A stretch of DNA of 64,000 nucleotides from Streptomyces sp. CB02923. Lineage in GTDB: Bacteria; Actinomycetota; Actinomycetes; Streptomycetales; Streptomycetaceae. How positions within the stretch are numbered: position 1 is the stretch's first letter; each line of letters opens with the position of its first letter. Below, piece by piece: positions 33,878-41,932 of the stretch. A model generated the notes under the pieces. That model was given only the letters and a program-made list of their open reading frames with translations. It was not told the DNA's origin and did no database searches. The stretch spans positions 1 through 64,000 of the forward strand of contig NZ_LWKZ01000028.1 of NCBI RefSeq assembly GCF_001905005.1. The letters run 5' to 3'. Made by a program: the position numbers and the translations under genes.

Positions 33878-35653
33878 GTGGACGCGCAAGGCCGTGGGCG
33901 AGGGGACGACATCGATCCCGCCGATCAGTGGGTGTTCGATCCGAACACCGGCACCTACGAGTTGCGGCTGGACCCTGGCGGCAGTCCGCCGGCGCAGCCC
34001 GCCGACCGCAGGGCTCCGGCACCCAGACGCGGCAGTGGTGACACACCACGGCCGGCGGGGGGCCGGGACACTCCCGCGCCCGGCAGCCGCACGGGGCAAA
34101 ACGGTTCTGGAAGCGGCACGCCCGGCAAGGACACCGAGACCCGCGAACTGCCGGCCCAGCGCGACCGGCGTGCCGGAAACCGTGCCGCGCCGCCCGGCGG
34201 CGGCACGCCGAGCCGCCGTAAGCCCAAGCCGAAGAAGTCCGCGAAGAAGAAGGCGCTCTACTGGACGTCCGGCGCGCTCGGCTTCGTCCTCGTCGCGGGC
34301 TGCGGCGGCGCGTTCTACCTCTACCAGCAGCTGAACGGGAACATCTCCAAGGTCGACGTCGGCAAGGAGAACCCGGCGGTCAAGGACGGCCCCGTCAACA
34401 TCCTCGTCATCGGCACGGACGCCCGCTCCGGCAAGGGCAACCAGGGCTACGGCGACTCGGGCAGCGTCGGGCACGCGGACACCACGATCCTGATGCACAT
34501 CTCCAAGGACCGGTCCAACACGACGGCCCTGAGCATCCCCCGCGACATGATCACCGACATCCCGGACTGCCCGACGAAGAAGGACGGCACGACCAGGACC
34601 ATCCCCGGCCAGCGCAACGTCCGCTTCAACACGAGCCTGGGCCAGGAGGACCGCGACCCCGGCTGCACCTGGCGCACCGTCGAGAAGATGACCGGCCTGT
34701 CCATAGATCACTTCATGATGGCCGACTTCAACGCCGTCAAGGAGCTGTCGGAGGCGGTCGACGGCGTCGAGGTGTGCGCCGCCAAGCCCATCGACGACCC
34801 CAAGTCCCATCTGCACCTGCCCGCGGGCAAGAGCGTCGTCAAGGGCGAACAGGCGCTGGCCTTCGTCCGTACCCGGCACTCCGTCGGCACCGGCAGCGAC
34901 CTGAGCCGCATTCAGCTGCAACAGCAGTTCCTCAGCTCGATGATCCGCAAGATGAAGTCCGGCGACACCCTCACCAGCGTGCCCAAGCTCTACGACCTGG
35001 CGCAGGCCGCCACCAAGGCGCTGACCGTCGACACCGGGATCGGCAGCGCGGGCAAGCTGGTGGACCTGGCCAAGGACCTCAGCCGGGTCGACATCAAAAA
35101 CATCACTTTCGCCACAGTTCCCGTCCTGGACAACCCGAAGGACCCCGCAACCGTCGTACTGGACGAAGCGAAGGCCGGACCGCTGTTCCAGATGATCCGC
35201 GCCGACCACTCGCTGACCAAGACCAAGACGAAGAAGGGCAAGGGCACGTCGGACGACAAGAAGGTTCCCAAGGCGCCGGCCGACCAGGTCCGGGTCGATG
35301 TCAGCAACGGCGGCGGACCGTTCGGTGCCGCCCAGGAGACGGTGGACTGGCTGCAGAACAGCAAGGCCGCGAAGCTGTCGACGAACGCGGGCAACGCCCC
35401 GACGAAGCTGGCCGCGACCAGGCTTGAGTACGCACCGAACCAGGCCGGCCAGGCAGCCACCCTGGCCGAGTGGATGGGGCTGCCCAAGAGCGCGCTGAAG
35501 AAGACCACCGCGGACGCGGGGCCCAAGGTCCCGATGAAGCTGATCCTGGGCAAGGACTTCGAGGGACCGGGCAAGTCGATCGAGGCGCCGACGAAGACAC
35601 CGGACGGCGTGCAGAACGTCAACGCCGACGACCAGAACGTCTGCGCCAAGTAG
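33878..35653 (+). CDS. LytR-CpsA-Psr family protein 2 with LytR_C domain
   Basis: A 591-aa type II membrane protein. The cytoplasmic N-terminus (about 1-120) has a DPADQWVFDPNTGTYELRL segment followed by Pro/Arg-rich sequence. A membrane helix (ALYWTSGALGFVLVAGCGGAFYLY) follows. The LCP domain (about 160-400) shows NILVIGTDARSGKGNQGYG, DTTILMHISKDRSNTTALSIPRDMITDIPDC and GEQALAFVRTRHSVGTGSDLSRIQLQQQFL. A C-terminal LytR_C domain (about 465-560; ADQVRVDVSNGGG) is present. It probably ligates wall glycopolymers. The GTG at 33878 is preceded by AAGGAA. The unbroken rightward order with LCP 3 (111-bp gap) suggests shared function. Confidence 0.94.
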   Translation: MDAQGRGRGDDIDPADQWVFDPNTGTYELRLDPGGSPPAQPADRRAPAPRRGSGDTPRPAGGRDTPAPGSRTGQNGSGSGTPGKDTETRELPAQRDRRAGNRAAPPGGGTPSRRKPKPKKSAKKKALYWTSGALGFVLVAGCGGAFYLYQQLNGNISKVDVGKENPAVKDGPVNILVIGTDARSGKGNQGYGDSGSVGHADTTILMHISKDRSNTTALSIPRDMITDIPDCPTKKDGTTRTIPGQRNVRFNTSLGQEDRDPGCTWRTVEKMTGLSIDHFMMADFNAVKELSEAVDGVEVCAAKPIDDPKSHLHLPAGKSVVKGEQALAFVRTRHSVGTGSDLSRIQLQQQFLSSMIRKMKSGDTLTSVPKLYDLAQAATKALTVDTGIGSAGKLVDLAKDLSRVDIKNITFATVPVLDNPKDPATVVLDEAKAGPLFQMIRADHSLTKTKTKKGKGTSDDKKVPKAPADQVRVDVSNGGGPFGAAQETVDWLQNSKAAKLSTNAGNAPTKLAATRLEYAPNQAGQAATLAEWMGLPKSALKKTTADAGPKVPMKLILGKDFEGPGKSIEAPTKTPDGVQNVNADDQNVCAK

Positions 35654-35764
35654 CCGGACACCGGCCGGGGCTCCCCGGCCCGTCCGCGGCTGCACGGGGC
35701 AGCCGGAACGACCAAGCGAGCCCCGGCCGCCGTGAACGGCGCCGATCGACGGGGGAGAAACCCA

Positions 35765-37723
35765 ATGCGGCACAACAGTGCGCGTGGTGACGGGCCACGC
35801 CGGCGCCGGCCCGACGCCGAGGACCTGGGCTGGGACGACAGCCTGTACGAGGACGGACAGAAGGCGGCACCCGCCCCCGGCGGCCCGCAGGCGGCGGACC
35901 GGGCGAGACCCGGGGGCGGCGCGGCCGTTCCGCCGGTGATCACCGGCGGGGTGTCGGGGCCGCCCGTCCCGGGGGTGAATGTCTCGGGGCCGCCCGTCCC
36001 GGGGGCGGCCGTCCCGCCCGTAACCGGTGCGGCCGTCACCGGGACCGCCACCACCGGCACGGCCACCACCGGCACCGCCACCGCAGTCGAAGACGCGGTG
36101 GAGCCCGACACCTCGCCGTCCGACGGCTCCGAGCCCGGCGGCTCCGACAACCCCCTTCCCAACACCTCCAGCCCCTCCGGCGGCACCGCGGCGGACACCG
36201 AGCCCGACGCCAAGGGCTCCCGCCGCGCCGGCAAGCCGCGCGGCAAAGGCCGGCGCGTGCTGCGCTGGAGCGCGATAACCCTGGCCGTGCTGTTGGTCGG
36301 CACGGCCGGAGCCGGTTACTGGTACTACGAGCACCTCAACAGCAACCTCCGCAAGGACGCCCTGGACCTGGGGTCCGGCGGCCTGGAGAAGCCGGAGCCG
36401 AACGCCTTCGGGCAGACTCCGCTGAACATCCTGCTGCTCGGCTCGGACGGCCGGAACAGCGAGAAGAACATCGAACTCGGCGGTGCCCGCAAGGACGCGG
36501 ACCGCAAGCCGCTGGCCGACGTGCAGATGCTGCTGCACGTCTCCGCCGACCGCAGCAACATGTCGGTCGTCTCCATCCCGCGCGACACCCGCGTGCCGAT
36601 CCCCGAGTGCAAGGACCCGGACGACGGCAAGGTCTACCCGCAGACCACCGCGGCCATCAACACCTCGCTCCAGCACGGCGGCCCCGGCTGCACGGTCGCC
36701 GCCTGGAAGGAGCTGACCGGCATCTACATCGACCACTTCATGATGGTCGACTTCTCCGGTGTGGTGGACATGGCGGACGCGATCGGCGGCGTCCCCGTGT
36801 GTGTGGACAAGAACGTCTACTCGCACGACAAAAAGGGCCACGGCAGCGGCCTGAAGCTGACCGCAGGCACCCACTCGGTCAAGGGCGTGCAGGCCCTGCA
36901 ATGGCTGCGCACGCGGTACGGCTTCGAGGACAACACCGACATCGGCCGGGCCAAGGCCCAGCACATGTACATGAACTCGATGGTCCGCGAACTCAAGGCG
37001 GGCACCAAGCTCACCGACCCGATGAAGCTGCGCGACCTGGCCGAGGCCGCCACCAAGGCACTGACCGTCGACGAGGGCCTGGGCAGCGTGAAGAAGCTGT
37101 ACGACCTGGGCGGCGACCTCCAGCGGGTGCCGACCGAGCGGATCACCATGGTCACCATGCCGTGGCAGTACGCGGCGGGCGGCGAGTACGTCGTACCCAA
37201 GCCGGGCGACGCCGAGCAGACCTTCTCCCTGGTCCGTAACGACACCGCGCTGGACGGCAAGGACGCGAAGAAGAAGCCCGCGCCCGACCCGCAGCCGACG
37301 ACAGCCAAGGACAAGCTGGACGTCGTCGTGCAGAACGGCACCAACAGCACGGTCCAGGGCCCGGTCTCCGGCCGCGCGAACGTGATCAGCAGCCACCTGG
37401 CCTCCCTCGGCTACACGAACGCCTCCACCGACTCCTCCCTCACCACCCAGGCCGACACCACGATCACCTACCCGGCCAAGGAGGGGCGCGGCGACGCCCT
37501 CGCCCTCGCGAAGGCGCTCGGCCTGTCCAAGGACGCGGTCAAGGAGTCGCGTTCCGCCACCCAGGTGCGGCTGGTGATCGGCAACGACTGGCGCAGGGGC
37601 ACGGCGTACCCGAAGCCGCCGGCCGGCAAGAAGGACGAGGACAAGGCGCCGGAGAGCGCCGACGCCCTCAACGGCGAGGACAAGAAGGCCTGCATGAAGG
37701 TGAACCCCGCCTACACCTTCTGA
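35765..37723 (+). CDS. LytR-CpsA-Psr family protein 3 with LytR_C domain
   Basis: A 652-aa type II membrane protein from the ATG at 35765, 8 nt after GGGGGAG; an in-frame GTG 33 bp upstream lacks such a site. The long N-terminal region (about 1-160) has PPVTGAAVTGTATTGTATTGTA repeats (Pro/Val/Thr/Gly). Next come the membrane helix (WSAITLAVLLVGTAGAGYWYY), the LCP domain (about 215-470; NILLLGSDGRNSEKNI, VQMLLHVSADRSNMSVVSIPRDTRVPIPEC, QALQWLRTRYGFEDNTDIGRAKAQ) and a LytR_C domain (about 515-620; KLDVVVQNGTNSTVQGPVSG). Its last 13 bp overlap the end of the convergent prenyl-synthase-like gene. Confidence 0.94.
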   Translation: MRHNSARGDGPRRRRPDAEDLGWDDSLYEDGQKAAPAPGGPQAADRARPGGGAAVPPVITGGVSGPPVPGVNVSGPPVPGAAVPPVTGAAVTGTATTGTATTGTATAVEDAVEPDTSPSDGSEPGGSDNPLPNTSSPSGGTAADTEPDAKGSRRAGKPRGKGRRVLRWSAITLAVLLVGTAGAGYWYYEHLNSNLRKDALDLGSGGLEKPEPNAFGQTPLNILLLGSDGRNSEKNIELGGARKDADRKPLADVQMLLHVSADRSNMSVVSIPRDTRVPIPECKDPDDGKVYPQTTAAINTSLQHGGPGCTVAAWKELTGIYIDHFMMVDFSGVVDMADAIGGVPVCVDKNVYSHDKKGHGSGLKLTAGTHSVKGVQALQWLRTRYGFEDNTDIGRAKAQHMYMNSMVRELKAGTKLTDPMKLRDLAEAATKALTVDEGLGSVKKLYDLGGDLQRVPTERITMVTMPWQYAAGGEYVVPKPGDAEQTFSLVRNDTALDGKDAKKKPAPDPQPTTAKDKLDVVVQNGTNSTVQGPVSGRANVISSHLASLGYTNASTDSSLTTQADTTITYPAKEGRGDALALAKALGLSKDAVKESRSATQVRLVIGNDWRRGTAYPKPPAGKKDEDKAPESADALNGEDKKACMKVNPAYTF

Positions 37724-38817
37724 CCGGACCGCCCCGGGGTACGGCCGGGCAGCACCGCCGGGCCGGGAGGCAGGGCGCAGTGCGCGCCGTGCGGGCCCGT
37801 CGGCGCGACGGCGTACGCGGTGGTCCGCACCTCGTCGTCGACACACCGGTGCAGGGGCCCGGCGAAGGGCGAGTCGGGGGCGAGGGTGTCCAGCAGGGCG
37901 TGGGCGTGCTGGTGGACGTCCGCGAGGAAGCGCTGGTAGGGGGCCAGGACGTCCGGGGCGTACATCATGGCGGCCAGCCGGTGGCGGTCGGCGGCCGAGT
38001 CGGCGGCCCGGCCGAGGAGTTCCACCGCCTGTTCCCTGGCCGCGTCGGGCGCGGAGTGCAGCAGCTGGACCAGGAGGTAGGTGGCGGTGTGGTTGCCGAG
38101 GTCGTCGCTGTGGCCGGAGCGCAGGTCGTCCTCGTCGTTGCGGAGCTGCGCGAGCATCCCCACGGCCTGCCCGAACTCCCCCCAGGCGGCGGTCCGCGGG
38201 TCGTCCGCGCCGTCCGCGCCGAGCGCGAGGCGGGCCGCCATCGTGGCGGCCATGGCGTAGACCGAGCCGCTCTTGTGCCGGTAGACCGTCAGGACCTCCT
38301 CGGGGCTCGTGCCGGTCGGTGAGCCGAGGATGTCGCCGACCTGCCCGTCGCAGGCGGCGGTCCAGCCGTCGAGGAAGTCCGCGGTCAGGCGCTCGCGCAG
38401 CGGTCCGGGCACCGGCAGTGCGGCCAGGGCGCGCAGCGGCAGCGCGTAGCCGCATTCCAGGGCCGCCGTCATGACGGCGGCCGGGTCGCCGCCGTACAGC
38501 CGGGTGCCGACGCCGCCGTCCGACACGTCGTCGAAGGTGTTGGCGGCCCGCCACCACAGGACGTGGACCCCGGCCACCGGGACGGCCGGTTCGAGGGTGC
38601 CTTCGACGGCGCCGTGCACGAGGAGCGGCAGCGCGTTCTCCAGGGGCGTCCGCCTGCCGTGGGCGACGAGCTGTTCGAGCGCGGGCCGCAGGTGCGCGTA
38701 CCGGGGCCGGTAGGCGTCAAGGAGCCCGGCCAGGTACTCCCCCACCTGCGGGAAGACCTCGGCGAGCCGGGCTTCGGGGCTCGGCCGCACGGCGGCGGAC
38801 CGGGGATGAGGGGACAA
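37711..38817 (-). CDS. Polyprenyl synthetase family protein
   Basis: A 368-aa all-alpha isoprenoid synthase-like protein. The first Asp-rich site reads NTFDDVSDGG, a DDxxD motif, at about residue 94. The second reads LRNDEDDLRSG at about 226, which departs from the classical DDxxD but keeps four acidic residues. KSGSVYAMAATMAARLALG between them fits the allylic pyrophosphate helix. It may make or use a prenyl diphosphate. Because the second motif is atypical, a terpene-cyclase or non-catalytic role is possible. It begins with TTG at 38817 (GGAG 7 nt upstream). It is probably co-transcribed with the MFS gene and overlaps LCP 3 by 13 bp tail to tail. Confidence 0.8.
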   Translation of the reverse strand: MSPHPRSAAVRPSPEARLAEVFPQVGEYLAGLLDAYRPRYAHLRPALEQLVAHGRRTPLENALPLLVHGAVEGTLEPAVPVAGVHVLWWRAANTFDDVSDGGVGTRLYGGDPAAVMTAALECGYALPLRALAALPVPGPLRERLTADFLDGWTAACDGQVGDILGSPTGTSPEEVLTVYRHKSGSVYAMAATMAARLALGADGADDPRTAAWGEFGQAVGMLAQLRNDEDDLRSGHSDDLGNHTATYLLVQLLHSAPDAAREQAVELLGRAADSAADRHRLAAMMYAPDVLAPYQRFLADVHQHAHALLDTLAPDSPFAGPLHRCVDDEVRTTAYAVAPTGPHGAHCALPPGPAVLPGRTPGRSGQKV

Positions 38818-38909
38818 GCGTGTCTCCGTACGGTCAGGGGTCGGTCCGTGTCACGTGCGGTCGCAGGGGATCGGGTGGGCCCACATCGGGTGACGTGGGA
38901 TCAGATGGG

Positions 38910-40340
38910 TCACATGGGCAGGTCCCGCGGCGCCGGAGCGCCGTGGATGTCCTCGGCCAGGCCGGCGGGCGCGGCCGCCCGGGGCAGACCGCGGGCGAGG
39001 ACGGCGGCGGCCGCCGCCGTCGTGGTCAGTGCGGTGGTGGTGACCGCGAAGGCGGCGACGACGTCGGCCGTGGCGCGCACCTGGGCGAAGAAGAGGAAGC
39101 CGAAGATGCACACGCCGAGGGCGGCGCCGAGCTGCTGGGCGGTGGAGACCACGCCGGACGCCGCGCCCGCGACCGCTTCGGGCACGGTGCGCAGGGTCAC
39201 GGACAGGGCCGGGGTGACGCACAGGCCCAGTGCGCCGCCGACGGCGCACACGGCTCCCAGCAGCCATCGCGGGTCGTCACCGAGGGCGCTCATGGCGCAG
39301 CCCGCGTACCCGGCGGTGGCGGCGAGGGAGGCCAGGACCAGCAGCCGGGCCTCCGCGCCGCGGGCGAGCCGCGGCGCGGCCAGCGACCCGACGGCGAACG
39401 CGACCGCGGCCGGCACCATGCCCGCTCCCGTGGCGAGCGGGCTCCAGCGCAGCCCTTTCTGCAGCAGCAGTCCGAGCATCAGGACGAACGCGGCGAGCCC
39501 GCAGTTGACCAGGACGATCAGCACGATGCCGCGGCGGAAGCCGTCGAGCCGCAGCAGCCGCGGCGGTACGAGCGGGTGGCCGCCCCGGGCGTCCAGTGCC
39601 CGTTCGTGGCGCAGGAAGCAGGCCGCGGCTGGGACCGAGGCGGCCAGGCAGGCCGGTCCCCACCACACCATGCCGCCCGTGCCGCCCGCCACGAGCGGGA
39701 CGACGAACAGGCCGAGCGCGCCCGCCGCGAGGCCCGTACCGGTGAGGTCGGCACGGACCGGCCCGCGGCGTACGGGCCGGTGTCCGCCCGCCGCCCACGG
39801 CAGGAGTACGAGCGCCAGGACGCCCACCGGCACGTTGACGAGGAAGACGGCGCGCCACCCGAGGCCGAGGACGTCCGCCGACAGCAGCCAGCCGCCCAGG
39901 AGTTGCCCGCCGATCGCGCCGAGCCCCATCACCGCGCCGATCGCGGCGTACGCCCTGCGCTGCGCCGCGCCGGTGAACAGGGTCTGCGCCGCCCGGTAGA
40001 CCTGCGGCACCATCAGCGCGGTGCCGGCCCCCTGGAACAGCCGCGCCACGACCAGGACGACCGTGGTGGGCGCCGCCCCGCAGGCGGCCGAGGCGCCGGT
40101 GAAGACGGCCATGCCGAGGCCGAAGACCCGCAGCGAGCCCAGCGCGTCCCCCAGCCGGCCACCGGCGGCCAGGCCGAGGGCGTAGACCAACTGGTAGCCC
40201 GCGAGGACGAGTTGCTGCTGTCCGCCGTCCGCTCCCAGGTCCCGCTCCAGTGCGGGCATCGCCACGATCACGATGAAGACATCGAGGTTGGCGAGGAAAG
40301 TGCCGCACAGCAGGACAACCAGCGCCGCCCATGGACGCAC
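38910..40340 (-). CDS. MFS drug/proton antiporter (DHA2, 14-helix type)
   Basis: A 476-aa membrane exporter. The GTG at 40340 has GGAGGT 6 nt upstream, so a 21-codon longer reading was rejected. The N-terminal half carries FLANLDVFIVIVAMPALERDLGA and the G(x)RLGD motif (AAGGRLGDALGSLRVFGLG). The motif-C-like helix AIGAVMGLGAIGGQLLGGWLL follows, and hydrophobic segments continue to about residue 450, fitting 14 helices. Such transporters export small toxic compounds. With the prenyl-synthase-like gene 92 bp downstream it may export a prenylated product (inference). A 30-bp imperfect palindrome lies upstream of its start. Confidence 0.88.
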   Translation of the reverse strand: MRPWAALVVLLCGTFLANLDVFIVIVAMPALERDLGADGGQQQLVLAGYQLVYALGLAAGGRLGDALGSLRVFGLGMAVFTGASAACGAAPTTVVLVVARLFQGAGTALMVPQVYRAAQTLFTGAAQRRAYAAIGAVMGLGAIGGQLLGGWLLSADVLGLGWRAVFLVNVPVGVLALVLLPWAAGGHRPVRRGPVRADLTGTGLAAGALGLFVVPLVAGGTGGMVWWGPACLAASVPAAACFLRHERALDARGGHPLVPPRLLRLDGFRRGIVLIVLVNCGLAAFVLMLGLLLQKGLRWSPLATGAGMVPAAVAFAVGSLAAPRLARGAEARLLVLASLAATAGYAGCAMSALGDDPRWLLGAVCAVGGALGLCVTPALSVTLRTVPEAVAGAASGVVSTAQQLGAALGVCIFGFLFFAQVRATADVVAAFAVTTTALTTTAAAAAVLARGLPRAAAPAGLAEDIHGAPAPRDLPM

Positions 40341-40367
40341 GGGGGCACCTCCAGCCGATCGTTGAGC

Positions 40368-40397
40368 ACGGTACGTGATGATCGAGGCACGTATCGT
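40368..40397. promoter_or_regulatory. Candidate operator upstream of the MFS gene
   Basis: The inverted repeat ACGGTACGTG (40368-40377), 10-bp spacer, CACGTATCGT (40388-40397) matches at nine of ten paired positions. It lies 28 bp before the GTG start, where the promoter should be. The architecture resembles TetR-type exporter operators. No TetR gene is adjacent. Confidence 0.5.
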
Positions 40398-40638
40398 AAC
40401 CATGACGGTGCGTCTGTGCCCAGCCCGCGTCTACTGCTGTGACTGGCGGGGCGATTGGTGCGTGAGGGGCGAAGCGGCGGGCGAAGCGGCGGACGCGGGA
40501 AAGACGACCGGCACGGGAGAGGGGCCGGTGCGGGGCCGCCGATACGCGTCGGCGCCCGTACCCGTCGGAATCGGATCTGCTGGATTCCCGGGTACGGGCG
40601 CCGTCCGCGTCAGCGGCGGGTACGGGCCGCCGGCGTGA
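40398..40638. other. Spacer between the MFS and glycosyltransferase genes
   Basis: It contains the glycosyltransferase terminator (40550-40603) and GAAGCGGCGG tandem units near 40468-40498. No gene is supported. Confidence 0.55.
40550..40603 (-). terminator. Terminator hairpin of the family 2 glycosyltransferase gene
   Basis: A perfect 15-bp stem, CGGCGCCCGTACCCG (40550-40564) pairing with 40589-40603, with a 24-nt loop. It lies about 36 bp beyond the glycosyltransferase stop and insulates it from the MFS gene on the same strand. Confidence 0.8.
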
Positions 40639-41703
40639 TCACTCGGCGGCGGCCGCGGCCGGCCGGGGTGCCGTGACCGCCGGACGGCGGCTGGCGATGA
40701 CCTTCTTGGCCAGCGACCGCGGGCTGGTCAGGAAGCCCCAGCCCCACGACATGTGCATGGTCGCCAGCGCGACCGGAATCTGGGCGCGGGCCTTCAGCGG
40801 CAGGTTCCTGCCCGCCGGGACCGAGCCCGCCGCGATGGCGGCCAGGTAACCGGCCGGTACGGCGAAGCCCCACGGCGTGACGAGGGCGCCGACCACGGTG
40901 CCCGCCGCGATGGCGCACACGGCGGTCGGCGGCGCCAGGTACCGCAGATTGATCGAACCGGAGTGGTAGCGGGCCACGACGTGGCGCCAGCGCCCGTAGT
41001 CCTTGTACTGCCTGGCGAGCGCGCGGACGCTGGGCCGCGGCCGGTACTGGACCCGCAGCTCGGGCGAGAACCAGACCTGCCCGCCCGCCTCGCGGATGCG
41101 GAAGTTCAGCTCCCAGTCCTGGGCGCGGATGAATTCCTCGTTGTAGCCGCCCTGCTGCTCCAGCGCCTCGCGCCGGAAGACGCCCAGGTAGACGGTGTCG
41201 GCCGGGCCTGCCTCGCCGCCCGTATGGAAGGACGCGTTACCCACGCCGATCCTGGAGGTCATCGCGGCGGCGACCGCGTCCTCCCAGGCGTTCTCGCCCT
41301 CGGCGTGCATGATGCCGCCGACGTTCTGCGCGCCGGTCTCCTCCAGGAGGCGCACCGCGGTCGCGATGTAGTCCGCCGAGAGCATGCCGTGGCCGTCGAC
41401 GCGCACCACGACCGGGTGGCGGGACGCCTTGATCGCCGCGTTCAGGGCGGCCGGGGTGCGGCCCGTGGGGTTGGGCACGGTCAGCACCCGGGCCCGCTCG
41501 TTCGCGGCGTTCTCGGCGACCAGCTCGGCGGCGATCTCGTCCGTACGGTCCGACGAGGGCCCGAGCGCGATCACCACCTCCATCTCACCGGCGTACTCCT
41601 GCTCCAGGATGTGCTGGACCGAGCTGCGCAGATGACGTTCCTCATTGAGCACCGGCATGATCACGGAGACGGCCGGGAGCTGCTGCGGGGGCGTGGCGTT
41701 CAT
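40639..41703 (-). CDS. Family 2 glycosyltransferase
   Basis: A 354-aa GT2-fold enzyme. The N-terminal catalytic domain has VSVIMPVLNEERHLRSSVQHIL, a nucleotide-sugar Asp region (VVIALGPSSDRTDEIAAEL), VVRVDGHGML as the DxD equivalent, and RRxxxRxxxQQGGYNEEFIRAQDWELNFRIREAGG with an ED-like motif. Two or three membrane-spanning segments near 255-310 tie it to the membrane. It resembles succinoglycan-type sugar transferases and probably elongates an envelope polysaccharide. The ATG at 41703 is used; a GTG 9 bp upstream is equally possible. It is divergent from LCP 4, which suggests a glycosyltransferase-ligase pairing. Confidence 0.88.
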   Translation of the reverse strand: MNATPPQQLPAVSVIMPVLNEERHLRSSVQHILEQEYAGEMEVVIALGPSSDRTDEIAAELVAENAANERARVLTVPNPTGRTPAALNAAIKASRHPVVVRVDGHGMLSADYIATAVRLLEETGAQNVGGIMHAEGENAWEDAVAAAMTSRIGVGNASFHTGGEAGPADTVYLGVFRREALEQQGGYNEEFIRAQDWELNFRIREAGGQVWFSPELRVQYRPRPSVRALARQYKDYGRWRHVVARYHSGSINLRYLAPPTAVCAIAAGTVVGALVTPWGFAVPAGYLAAIAAGSVPAGRNLPLKARAQIPVALATMHMSWGWGFLTSPRSLAKKVIASRRPAVTAPRPAAAAAE

Positions 41704-41783
41704 CGCGGTCACGTTACCGCTTGTGGGGGACGGGGGCCGACGGCAGCCGGGTGGCCCTGGGGGCGGCGCCCGGCGTGTGGTGC

Positions 41784-41811
41784 TTTACAGCCGATCATAT
41801 GGGCCTACTGT
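41784..41811 (+). promoter_or_regulatory. Promoter of LCP 4
   Basis: TTTACA (41784-41789) and TACTGT (41806-41811) with a 16-bp spacer form a plausible housekeeping promoter, with a 5' UTR of about 115 nt. The UTR contains tandem CCGTCCGCCCCA / CCCCGTCCCCCA-like units. Confidence 0.5.
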
Positions 41812-41932
41812 GACCCGGCCCGCTCCGTTCCCTTTACGCCCGGTACGTCCCCGTCCCCCACCCTCCCGTTCCGAGGTCCGTCCGCCCCATTCCCACTCCG
41901 TCCGCCCCGACCCCGCCGCGGAGGTGTCCCCC

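Noticed and set aside
38563..40442. Rightward open frames opposite the prenyl-synthase and MFS genes
   Set aside because: Complementary shadows with Arg/Gly/Asp-rich sequence; the leftward frames have membrane and Asp-rich motifs.
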